The notes below the pieces were generated by a model. The model searched no databases, was not told the origin of the DNA, and saw only the letters and a program-made list of their open reading frames with translations. From NCBI RefSeq assembly GCF_016802725.1, contig NC_052666.1, positions 31,214,997-31,278,996 on the forward strand: a DNA stretch of 64,000 nt, written 5' to 3'. Position numbers and translations under genes: made by a program. Shown piece by piece: positions 54,028 to 64,000 of this stretch (its first letter is position 1; each line of letters starts with the position of its first letter). Source of the stretch: Solenopsis invicta (lineage: Eukaryota > Arthropoda > Insecta > Hymenoptera > Formicidae).

Positions 54028-56019
54028 TTAATTCAAATATATTGCACAAAGTTCGGAACATTCAGGAGACTAAGACAAAATTTCATTAAAAGCATAGAGA
54101 GAATCGCGAAGAGAAGAGAGCAGTTATTTCAAAATCGGAGAAAGACCCTCATTCTCTTCTATACATTTCAAGATTAACCCTAGGGATATACTCAGATATA
54201 CCTAATGAAATTTCAAAACTTTATTATTGATAGAATTAATAAATAGGGTTATGACTTTTACAAAAAAAGTTAGAAGTCTTTTCGATACCTCGCAGCAGCA
54301 GGAACAATCAATTGTCGCTACGCTGTGTGACAATGTGTCTGCGAAATTAATCAGAGGTTTCTCAGACTTCAGTGAATTATACGTAAAACTATTTGTGCAA
54401 GTAAGTAAATCTTCTTATTCATTTTCTTTCGAGTTGATAATGTGAATTCATACTTAAAATAACCTCAATTATATTTTTATTATTTTTTATTAAATATGTT
54501 GCTCGTAAAATAGTAGTAAATAGTATCAAAATAAAGAAATCTTTTTTATAGTGTTATCTATTATTGAATTTAATAGATTTAAGCTGGAGACCATAGTGAA
54601 ACATACAGTATACCAATAATTCATATTTGTTTATTATTTATTGCAGATACATAATGTAAACTTTTAACTGTAAAAAGTCAAAGAAAAAATTGTTTGCGGA
54701 TTTTATCCATATGAAAATGAAAAGAAAACTCTGTTTATTTGCAATGTAAAATTCCTTTTAAGTTTTACTGAGCATTATTGTGTAAGAAATATACAGAAAA
54801 ATTATGTAAGAAAAATGTACGTAAACAAATTTGTTTTTTTTGTATTTTATATTAATTATATTTCTTTTTGGATAAATGTGTATTACAAGACATTGAGTTC
54901 TATAGTGCAAATCTTAATTTTTGTATCAATTTGTCAAATTGCCGAAACAGAAATTTGAAAATTTGTTATTTTTTAAGACTTGCAGTTTTGTTGATAATCA
55001 AAATTTGAAATGTTTTTGCTAAAATAAATTTTAATTTGGCTTTTAAAATAAAAAAAATATATGTTTATCTTTATTACCGAAAAATTATGAATTTTTTAAA
55101 TAGCTACAGTAAAATTATGTTTTTCTTACAACTAGATCAATAACTAATTGATATTTTTTACGGGAAGTTTATCGGTACTTATTATAATTCTAGATTACTT
55201 CTGAGTAAGTAGACGTATTTTCTAATTCATTTACGATAGCAAAAATTAATCATAATACGGTAATGGTTTTAAGAAATTATGAAAAAACTGGCGGGGGTTC
55301 TTCAAACCCTAGCTTAATAACTGTAAACACGAAAAATAAGTGTGTGTACCCAGGATAAAAACTAATTTCTTAATGAACATTATAAATTAAAAAAATCAAA
55401 TATATGAATAATAAAAAATTAAAATTTTAATTCTTTTATCATATTCTCGGTAAAACAATTAAAAACATGGTTCAATGTTATAAACAATTTTTGTTATTCT
55501 GCAAAGTTGCCAGTTAACGCCTCACGTATAAATCCTTCTAAGAAATCAAGTCAGAAAAATGAGAGAAGATAGCATATTTTGAGGACGTCGTCGAGACCTT
55601 TGAGACACTCCCGCTGGATCCAGCTCGCGATGTTGCAAGACGGAAACGAGACGTGAGAGAGAGCAAAAAAAGCTCTGTCGCTGGCAAACCCGAAGGAGCA
55701 GAAAGCAACAAAGAGACGAGCCGAGAAGAGAAGAGAATGGGAAAACAGATCGCGCGGGGCGGTGCGCGAGGCGAGGAAGCGGAGGAAGAAAACGCCGCGG
55801 CGAGGAAGGAAAACTGCACAAAGACGCGACGCTGCGTTGCGCAGCTCGCTGGACGTGACGAGGGAGAAAAATATCCCGAGGGTGAAATTCCAGATGGACG
55901 GGTGTGTACGTACGTGCGCGTATATGTGTGTGCGTGTACGTGCATGTATCGAAGCTGCAACGACGGACGGGATAAGGAAGCAAGCCGGATCTGAATGGCA
56001 CGCGAAGAAAAACGACGTT

Positions 56020-56063
56020 GCACACACCAACACACCAAACACACACTCACACACGCGCGCGCG

Positions 56064-56107
<44 letters not shown>

Positions 56108-56128
56108 CACACACACACACATACACCG
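56020..56128 (+). repeat. Compound CA / CG / TA microsatellite
   Basis: An interrupted CA tract, a CG run at about 56056-56073, a long CA run, a short atatata, then CA again. Alternating purine-pyrimidine CG/CA runs of this length are classic candidates for Z-DNA. The surrounding CpG-rich DNA gives long spurious Thr-His and Cys-Val frames. Confidence 0.93.
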
Positions 56129-56767
56129 ACGAAGGGAGTTTCGTCGAGCGACCGATAGATCCGGTTTGGCCGGTCGGCCAATTACTTACGTCCGGCAGTG
56201 TCTATTCGGTGAATAAACTTTTTACGATCCCTCTCGCGCGCGATTTTATTGAGCCGCGCGACGTACGTAAGCTCGAATAATTCTTTTGGCGGGCGATTTT
56301 CACCGTTTTATTTTTATGAGGGTGAGATCGTGAAGGGTAAAGTCACGAATGGGAAGCGAATTAAATGAAAATGCGTTCGGCCGCACTTGGATTCTTCAAT
56401 CTCGCCACCTGATCGCTCGGTTTTTCTTTTAAAGAGTGATAACGCGACAGGGAAACGAACGTTTGTGCGAAAACGTGACGTAGGTCATGCCACCTCTCAA
56501 ATATTTATTTAATGGAAGGTGGGGAAGCAGAGCAGGATAATTTATCTCTTTCTAAATATTTGGAGAGATACGTGCGTACAAACACATAGCGAAATAAATA
56601 CGCGATGTAAAGTTTACGGACTTAAAAATTATTAAATAGACTAGCGAGGACTAGTGGCGCAGCTAGCAAATATCCAACGCGAAATATTTAGAAAGCAACG
56701 TGATAAACACGCAAACAAATATTATAAAGCGTATTGCTTTTGGTTGCTGCTTCATCATCGAAAAATA

Positions 56768-56790
56768 TTTTTTTTTTTTTTTTTTTTTTT
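56768..56790 (+). repeat. Poly-T tract (23 T)
   Basis: A homopolymer of 23 T. On the minus strand it would be a poly-A tail-like run, but no retroposed gene or element body was recognised next to it. Confidence 0.95.
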
Positions 56791-57198
56791 ACGCGATACG
56801 TGAACAGCATTCGGTGCACCGACGCAGGTTAAACAAATTCTTTGATAAACGGCGAGACCGATCCAAATCTTTCTCCGAGAGATATTCCCGTGGAGATTGT
56901 CAAACACGTCTCGCAGAGGGGCGAGATAGCGCGCCTCAGGAAACCAACGTGGCACGACGGAGTGAGAACGTAAAAATCACTTCTTGCACTCTGCCGTCGT
57001 GTTTACGGTTTTGCACAACAGAAACGCATATTCCGCGCATAGAATATAAATCCACGGCGCGTACAGCGACGTTTTCCATCGAGAAGCCGCATCCAAGCGC
57101 GGCATCCCGTAGGCGATTGCCGGGGTGGGTCGAGAAAACATTTCAGAATCTCGATCAGAAATCGGAATCCCGTGAAGGGACGGTGCCATTAGCCAGCC

Positions 57199-57231
57199 GG
57201 GATTTAGAGAAAAGGATTTTCTCTAAATCCC
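57199..57231. repeat. Perfect 15-bp hairpin
   Basis: gggatttagagaaaa and ttttctctaaatccc pair perfectly around a three-base loop (gga), inside a CpG-rich patch. No T-run or gene context suggests a terminator. Function unknown. Confidence 0.7.
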
Positions 57232-60200
57232 CGCCGCTCTATTAATGTCACATCCGCCATTGTTGAAAGAAGTAGAGAGAGAGCGCGGATTTCCATTTTA
57301 CACAGGGTGTATCAGCGTCAGGTCGATCGCCCGCTCGCTTCGACTCCAAATGATGATTCTGCAGATACCTGATAACCGCGTTGGTTTACTCATTCACTTC
57401 GCCAATTGTAGATCACGTCAACGTTAATCCGCGGAATAAAGCTAAAGAAACGAGGAAATTACAGATACAAGAGCATATTTTTGTTTAATAAAATATCGTG
57501 ATACTGCATGGTTGTTAACAAAACAGAAAAAAAACTATTTCCTGGTTTCACTGGTCATTTTTTGGAAAAGTTTCCTTATTAAAGTCAAAAATAGCACTTA
57601 ATAAAAACAAAGAAAAAATATTAAAAATTTTTTATTAATTACAAACAAGAAGTTTTAAAATACGTGGAAAATAATGTAAAATAAAATTTTAATTATATTT
57701 TACGCGTTTTAAAAAACTAACATTTGTGTATTATAATAATAACAGAGAAAATAGAGGTCATAAGATACCAGGGAGATATCAGGATAATTATAATTCGCGT
57801 TAAATTCTAAGAACCGTTAAAATTATTTTGTTATAGACTATTCACGTATTGTAGGATAATTAATGATTAGTGTTCACTTCCTTTTTGTAAAAGATCTATT
57901 TCAGTTTGCAGGTAACAGCGATTTTTTTCACAAGTATTTCTACGTGATTTTGAGAAGTATTTTAGATATTAATTTTTTCTTACTTTAGTCTAACTTGAAG
58001 AGGATTTGAATGTAGTTTTGAAATAATGTAACTGAATTTAATATATGTGTGCCGTAACGTCAGTGTACGAAATTATATCATATAATGAGAGGGATCGTGA
58101 GATATTTGTGAGTCATTTGCATTACAAACATAAGACCACTTTTGTAACTTTACAATCTCATAGTGAACGTTTGTTTACTACCAGCAAAGAAATTAATTTA
58201 AAAAGTTATTTTTTATGCCAAAGAAATTATTTTTAAAAATTATTTTTTTCAAATAAAATATGTTTTATAAAATATTCACAAAATCTTGTTTTGTGGCACT
58301 TATTTTATATAAGATTTACGAAAGATTATTGATATTTTTATAATTAAAGTATCTTATTAATTGTTACTATTCTACAACTTTCTGCTATTTCATAAACGCT
58401 TTTTTCTCATTTTTAGTAAATTATAAACTACATTCATTTTATATATCTGATAAACTACTTAGAGGCTAATTGGTAGAACTTTATGACTAATGAACTGGTG
58501 TTAATAAGAATTGTGTCGCGTTAATATTTACTGAAGTATTAAAAAAAAAACCAAAATAATATTCCACACCATTCTCTTCCTTTTACAAATATTATTTTAA
58601 TAACATACTAATTATTCTTTTTAATATCAACCTTATTATTGCGATATATTTGAAACACGTTGCAATGAAGTTACTCGGAGAATTACGCTAATTAATTGTT
58701 TTTACAATGTAATAACTCGACGGAAGACGAGCGTTGTGATTGATCGAATGTAACGCGGCGGTGAAGGTAGACTGGATCGTTGCGCCGCAGCAAAACGCCT
58801 TTAATAATTAATCCGGCACGGAATGCACTTGACACATGGTCTACCTTCCACAAATTTCCCGTATAGTATCCGGGTTTTACTCGTTTGCCGCGTAATTTAC
58901 TGTGGTATCACCATAACCGTAAGATACGACGTCTTCATCAGTACCTGCCGCGTAGCATGAATAACTTGTTCCGCGCGATATGTTACGTCAATGTGTACTT
59001 TATCACATTTACGTTAGGTGGAATTTCCGCGCGCAGTGAAACATTATTAAATAACATTTATCTAATATTCATCTGTAGCATTAGATTAATGCAATATTAG
59101 TACAACGCGATACATATAATATTAATATAATAGTTAATATTTAACTGTTACTCTATTATGCGTGATGCATTTCAAAATAAATGTAAAATTTTATTACTAA
59201 TACGGAAGAGATAAATTCTCTCGTGCTCCAATTAAAAAATAAATTTTATATGATCATATAATTAGTATTATCATTAAAAAATCACGTTGCATTAATGGAA
59301 GAGTTTTCATTGTTCTCTTTGATAGCGCGTATCACATCGTTTTCGAGAATGAAACAGCCTTAATTTTTCATGACGTCAAGCTCGTGATAAATTTTTTCGT
59401 CCGATTGTCCAAGTGAAAATCTTCAACGCGCGTAAGTCAGTCTGTGTACCGTAGTACAAGCTAAGAAAATCCCGAAGAGCTACGGCAGGAGCTGGATATA
59501 CGTATGTCATCAGCGAAACTCAAGGCTGACGGGAACAAAATACAGGTTGTTGAGAAGTTCTTGGCGCGCCTCGAGCGACGGTTTGACACTTTATCGACGA
59601 CTCTTTCGCGGCTGTTCGACTGTGTAAAATCGTGAACGACGGCGCGCACGCCATGCACAAGATGAAACGATTTCGCATCGCCTGCGGTTATTGCGAAATC
59701 GATTTCTCACCGGCGTAATAACCGCAAATCTTCCCGATGCGCCATTATACTTTCATTGCGACGTTATTAAAAAAAAATACCGTGATACAATTAATTTTTT
59801 AAATAATCACATCAAGATCCCTCGTATTTTTTCGGCCCTCGGTCGAATTCATTGATTCATGTGTAAAATAATTATTCAATCTGTAGAAAATATTTCGTGA
59901 AAACACTTTGTTCTCTCCTCTCGTTCGAGAAACTCCGTTTCCATAACGCGCCCTTTAATATACGCCACATGTGAACGAGTCGCTAATTAATCGTCATCCT
60001 CGTATTAATTAATCATCACCATTCGTAATGGATTTAGCGCGCAATAACGTAGTCGGCAGTTTGTCACTAGCTCGCGCTACGAACACGCACGGTGCATTCG
60101 AACGCATTCACAAACATGGACGTGCGATAGCATTTCCAGGACATTACGACGTCCACAAATACTCGGAGATATCGGCGAAATATTTAAACAGCGGCGTACA

Positions 60201-60550
60201 CGCCAGCGACACCCGCGAATTAGTCATATTAAACACGATTATGCATGGGTAAAGAATGGTATCGCCGTCTTTTGTTAGACGCGGAAAATTTATCATGAGA
60301 AATGTGCCTTCAATATTTCTTTGAAAATGTATCTTTTTGAAAGTATACTATAATGTAAAATCTAGCAATTAAGAATGAAATAAGAACGGCTCCAAGAATA
60401 AATCAAAAATTGGATAAATGCCAATATGAGCGTAACGCTGTTATTTGAGCGATTGACATTTAAAGAGAGAGATAATAATAATTTAACTCATTATCAATAT
60501 CCATATAACTAAAAAGATGGTAGGTTAAAAATATTAGAATATTTTTCGTA

Positions 60551-60870
60551 CTATATTCCAAACGTTTCGATTCGTGAGGCGGATACTCTTCAGTGAGGCT
60601 TCCGCAGATAAAATTAAAATTTGGACAATTTATCATTATCGCACTACGACAGGAAAAGAAAGTAAGATAGACAGAGTGCCTTTATCTTACTTTCTTTTCC
60701 TGTTGTAGTCCAATAATGATAAATTGATCCAAATTTTAATTTTACCTGCGAAAGCCTCACTGAAGAGTATCCATCACGGATCAAAACGTTTTGAATAGTA
60801 AGATAGGCAGAATGCCTATACTACTTTCTTTTCCTGTCGTAGTCCAACAATGATAAATTGTCCAATTTTT
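60551..60870. mobile_element. Fold-back element with an extra partial arm
   Basis: The left arm (about 60551-60670) and right arm (about 60683-60797) are near-perfect reverse complements. Both carry ggatactcttcagtgaggct, aaaattaaaatttgga, atttatcatta and aggaaaagaaagtaagatag in left-arm orientation. The stretch 60661-60729 (loop plus start of the right arm) is then repeated directly at 60797-60865. There is no ORF of note. The structure suggests a fold-back transposon with an internal duplication. Confidence 0.75.
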
Positions 60871-62329
60871 TTTTCTTAGGTCAAGGATTAAAATTGCTTA
60901 TAAAATTAAAAAAAAATAAAGAAATTAAAAATAGTTAAATAAATAATAAATTAATGCAACGTTAGAACTAAGCATCAAATACTATACATTCTTTTTAAAT
61001 TAAGAAATAAATAAAAATAAAATAAATAATTAAAGACATAACTTACAGTGACAAGTAGTAAGGTCGATCAACTGTACAGTAAAATTTAATCTAGGATAAA
61101 ATAATTTGATATATAGAAATTATGCATTAAATGTAGAAATACTAAGTTCAATGTACTTGTAATAGCGTCGTTATAATGTCATAATGACATTCACAACATA
61201 TTATAATATTGAAGCAGTATTACCTTACATAAATCCGAGTGTGCTTCACGAAAAATGCGAACGAATAGAACAGAGTTGGCGAGAAAGATAAAAAATATCC
61301 GTCAAAACTTTACGAAGAGATATAAATATCAAAAGCTTCATAAAATTGGAAGCTACACGTTCTACGGTTTTTGCTTTATAAAATAAAAAATATTTAAAAA
61401 AAGAAAATAGAAAATTTGGGCATCAGCCAACCGTTGGTTGCGCTTTTTTCACGGCATGGTGAACGACGAGCTGTGCAGCGTTGCTCGTGAACAGCGAAAT
61501 TTTCAAGTCGAGGTTTTAGCCGCTGCAATTCGGATATTCCTTTGTGAATGCGCAAGTCTGATGCTGTTAGGCTAAGCCTAACATAAGCTTTACTTGAGAA
61601 AGAAAACGTTATGCGCGGCAATAAGTAAATTTCCAACCGTTCGCGTAATTGTAAGAGAGATTAAACGGACTAACAATTTTAAATATAAATTTTTATCTTC
61701 TTAAATACGATCATTCTCTCTTCCTTTCCTTTTCAAAAGGACTTTGAGAATATGTAAATTAACAAGAATGGATTTTAAAAATCAATAGATTTAATAATTA
61801 TTAAATTTATTGGTCTAGCAATTGATTAAATCTGAGTTAATAATTATTAATTCAAATTTAAGCAATCGCTAAGTATTTCTTATTTGATATCAAGAGACAC
61901 GGTAAGTAGTGTCTCGCAAATAAACGCGTAAAAGAATCCACATCTCTTTATACCGACACAGAGCACCAGAGATTATCGGATTTCAGTAACGGCTGAATCA
62001 ATCAAGCTCTAAGTAGTTTCAATCGATACATCTAATAAAAAAAACAATGAAAAGATTAAGTTTCTTTGGTATTTAAGTAACACTGTAAGCCATTACAATT
62101 TCTTTTTTATTGCTATAACTATTGTATTTTACAACCTTATTATATTTAGACGCTTAGAAGAGCCAAATTTCTGTACACAAAAAATTTATTTCAATAAAAT
62201 TTTCTCCCTTTACTGTTTTCTCTGTAATTTTGGAGATTAAATGTTATATTCCATTAAAACCTTTTTAAATTATATGCATCCATTTAGGTTAAAATAGAAT
62301 TTTTTAATAAAAATTAAAGATTTTTTTAA

Positions 62330-63160
62330 ATGGAAATACAAAGATAGTACCAGTTGGGTTTTGTTTAAAAAAAATTCAAGATACCACCAATTGAAATAAG
62401 AAGACATTAAATGAAAATACAAAGATACCACCACTTTGTTTTCTTTTTTCAACAAGAGGAAAATGTCCCGGAACGGTGCGGGACTCAAGAAGAAGCCAGA
62501 CCAAAGACATATAAGATAAACCCAGCATTCACCCATTCCGATACGTCTAAAGATGAGGTTGATAGAACAGAGTGAGAAGCAAAATGTGGGAAATGCTGTC
62601 CTTTTCTGTTAATGATGTGTGCGCATCATTGACAGAAATTCTTAGAAATAAAAGACAACTAACAAGAGCATCAGACAAAGAAAGACTTCTCTGCATTTTG
62701 ACTCTCGCTTCGTTTTGTCAACTTCACATGTATATAGCTGGATCTATTTTATATGTCTATGAGCCAGACCCTGCCAAACCTAAACTAATCTGGCCCAAGG
62801 AAGAAATCGGCCATAACTCACTGCCCGTTGAAAACCACCTCGGAAGACCCTGAGACCTATAGTGGGGGCTACCCTGGAAGCATTACGTCGGGATGAAAGA
62901 CACCACCACTCGGATTTTATTTATTAAAAATAATACATTAATTATTTCAAAGAGTAATATATTATCCTTATAATTGGTACAATTTAAATATTTTATACAT
63001 TTTTTTGGAAAAATACATAGATTGAATATTAGATAACGCAATTCTAAGACATCATTATTTTTTTTAAGTATTACCATTTGGGTTAAAATTCGAATAAGAC
63101 ATTTCAATAACAATACAAAGATAGTACCGCATAGATTTTGTAGAAAAAATAAAGATTTAA
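62330..63160 (+). repeat. Dispersed 45-bp repeats around a small ORF
   Basis: The motif aaatacaaagatagtacc, followed by a T/A-rich tail with ggattttrttta, occurs at about 62330-62378, 62406-62452 and 63111-63160. Partial copies (aagataccacca, aagacaccaccactcgg) lie at 62378-62400 and 62893-62930. All are in direct orientation and diverged. They bracket the ORF at 62584-62853, which may be part of the same element. Confidence 0.6.
62584..62853 (+). CDS. Small hypothetical ORF inside a repeat-flanked segment
   Basis: An 89-residue ORF starts at ATG 62584, with an in-frame TAG upstream at 62563-62565, and stops with TGA at 62853. The protein begins MWEMLSFSVNDVCASLTEIL, continues with a basic stretch RNKRQLTRASDKERLL, a hydrophobic stretch from LCILTLASF to GSILYVY, and a proline-rich end EPDPAKPKLIWPKEE. 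The composition looks more protein-like than the surrounding AT-rich DNA, but I do not recognise the family. It is flanked on both sides by copies of a short dispersed repeat (62330-62452 and 62893-63160), which suggests part of a mobile element or a domesticated fragment. It may also be chance. Confidence 0.25.
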   Translation: MWEMLSFSVNDVCASLTEILRNKRQLTRASDKERLLCILTLASFCQLHMYIAGSILYVYEPDPAKPKLIWPKEEIGHNSLPVENHLGRP

Positions 63161-63674
63161 AGCACGCGCGCACACGAACGCCTATTTTTAGCTTTGTTTT
63201 TTTTTTTAAATAATTATGTAATAAAATACAGAGAGATTTTCTATCCGGTAATAGCAGCTATATGAGTGTAAAATGTTAAAAACACGGATGTATTTAATTA
63301 TACATCAATTAATTATTTACAAGCAATAGAATTTTTTTAATATCATGTTAATTTACGTCGATAACTTTGGTCATTCAGATGGACAAAGCGTGTGATATAA
63401 ATCAACGTGATGGTAAAATCTGATAATCTCGTATGCATGGAAATTGATGACTTGTGTAAAAGAAGTTCATTGTGAGTCTCTCTTCGCTTTCGCTACGCGT
63501 TCAATTAACGCGACCGTGCCTCTCGATAAAATCATATCAAAATAAATCAATATAAAAAATATTATCTTATCCTTCGCGTGACACATACGGCTGATAATGT
63601 TTAGATGGTCTCGTTAATCATGCTCAAAGTGTGTCAGTTTCTCTCTCATAAGAGATCCGTAGACAAATCAATTT

Positions 63675-64000
63675 ATGTCGTTGATGTACAAAAACGAAAA
63701 AAACGCAATGCAAGAATGCGATCCAAATCATACTGCGCTCATATTAGCAATCGAAAAGGGAAAATTCGACAACGCAAGTGAAATTTTGAAGTGCGATGAC
63801 GAAAATAAATACGTAGGTCCATTAGGTGTCCTTCAAATAACAGCCCTGCAGATGGCTGCGTGGCAAGGAAACATAAATCTGTTGAATCAACTCTTGAAGA
63901 AAGGTGCCAATATAAATAGCAAAGATAAAATTGGTAGGTGCGCACTTTATTACGCGGCGTACAGAGGTAAGGCCGATGTGACAAAGTGGCTTCTTGAACA
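63675..64000 (+). CDS. Ankyrin-repeat protein, 5' part, cut by the window edge
   Basis: The frame is open from ATG 63675 to the last base: 108 codons plus two bases, with no stop. An in-frame TAG at 63660-63662 lies just upstream, so this is the first possible Met; Met4 at 63684 is the alternative start. Three ankyrin repeats can be read. Residues 18-40 start HTALILAIEKG. Residues 55-85 read ITALQMAAWQG, then LLKKGANINSKDK. Residues 86-108 read IGRCALYYAAYRG, then VTKWLLE. All show the T/C-A-L-x-x-A-x-x-G and L-L-x-x-G-A-x-I/V-N features of the helix-loop-helix ankyrin unit, which acts as a protein-binding scaffold. No signal peptide is visible, so it is probably intracellular. It is divergent to the DPP-like gene. 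Insect genomes hold many such proteins, so I assign no ortholog. No clear promoter element could be fixed. Confidence 0.82.
   Translation, partial: MSLMYKNEKNAMQECDPNHTALILAIEKGKFDNASEILKCDDENKYVGPLGVLQITALQMAAWQGNINLLNQLLKKGANINSKDKIGRCALYYAAYRGKADVTKWLLE

Larger units (their letters stand above)
50191..63674. other. Upstream intron or intergenic DNA, no gene recognised with confidence
   Basis: Between exon A and the ankyrin gene I found no exon of the N-terminal DPP segments (membrane anchor, first blades) on the minus strand. CpG-rich patches near 55560-56300 and 56860-57260 have long open frames in several phases, a composition effect next to simple repeats. The region also holds fold-back elements, microsatellites and the small ORF at 62584. 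Part of it is probably the next intron of the DPP-like gene. Confidence 0.55.

Noticed and set aside
54251..54400. 50-codon plus-strand frame from an ATG ending at a strong GTAAGTAAA donor-like site
   Set aside because: It could be an exon, but no acceptor-linked partner exon or recognisable family was found, so the support is too weak.
55538..56280. Long overlapping open frames of 113-194 codons on both strands
   Set aside because: They are produced by CA/CG microsatellites and GC-rich DNA (runs of Cys-Val, Thr-His, Arg-Ala). No domain or consistent start.
56700..57245. 181-codon plus-strand open frame
   Set aside because: Begins at GTG, passes through a poly-T tract as poly-Phe and has no recognisable motif, so it looks fortuitous.
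60028..60252. 74-codon plus-strand ORF starting at ATG
   Set aside because: No domain, no transcript context, and one of many similar chance frames in a CpG-containing stretch.
61048..61072. Possible 25-nt micro-exon on the minus strand between TGTACAG and GTAAGTT
   Set aside because: Both splice motifs are present, but the pyrimidine tract is weak and no frame fits a known DPP segment.

Overview
This is 64 kb of AT-rich, intron-dominated eukaryotic DNA. It has very low coding density, many simple repeats and fold-back elements, and patches rich in CpG. The split gene and the insect-like protein segments suggest an insect, and the CpG-rich patches would fit Hymenoptera such as an ant or bee; that assignment is inference. 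There are no operons, CRISPR arrays, convincing tRNA or rRNA genes, or intact transposase genes.

The dominant structure is a 19.4 kb block present twice in direct orientation: 7142-26567 and 26581-46008, separated by a run of 13 N (26568-26580). The copies look identical, even in homopolymer lengths, except for one patch of about 340 bp (13841-14182 against 33280-33623). The first contig ends inside the block and the second begins inside it. That pattern fits two overlapping contig ends that were scaffolded instead of merged, so I read it as a false duplication.

The only multi-exon gene I recognise runs on the minus strand. It is the middle of a dipeptidyl peptidase 10/6-like protein of the S9B/DPP IV family, within the extracellular beta-propeller. 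Its exons, in transcript order, are 50190-50021, 45142-44903, 43402-43167 and 6999-6774. The second and third also appear at 25701-25462 and 23961-23726 because of the duplicated block. Spliced in printed order, the duplicated exon pair would break the reading frame, which supports the artefact reading. The 5' exons (signal anchor, first blades) and the 3' exons (alpha/beta-hydrolase domain) were not found.

Region by region: 1-6773 holds diverged repeats, microsatellites and a CpG-rich patch, with no exon found. 7000-23725 is a large intron with CpG-rich patches, a 1.14 kb terminal-inverted-repeat element and a 16-bp minisatellite, all repeated in the second copy. 45143-50020 is an intron. 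50191-63674 is upstream intron or intergenic DNA with a 235-bp tandem repeat, two large fold-back elements, microsatellites and one small uncertain ORF. At the right edge, on the plus strand, an ankyrin-repeat protein gene starts at 63675 and runs off the window.

I found no convincing novel biological system. The most consequential observations are the probable false duplication with its effect on the gene model, the single divergent patch, and several uncatalogued repeat or fold-back elements.
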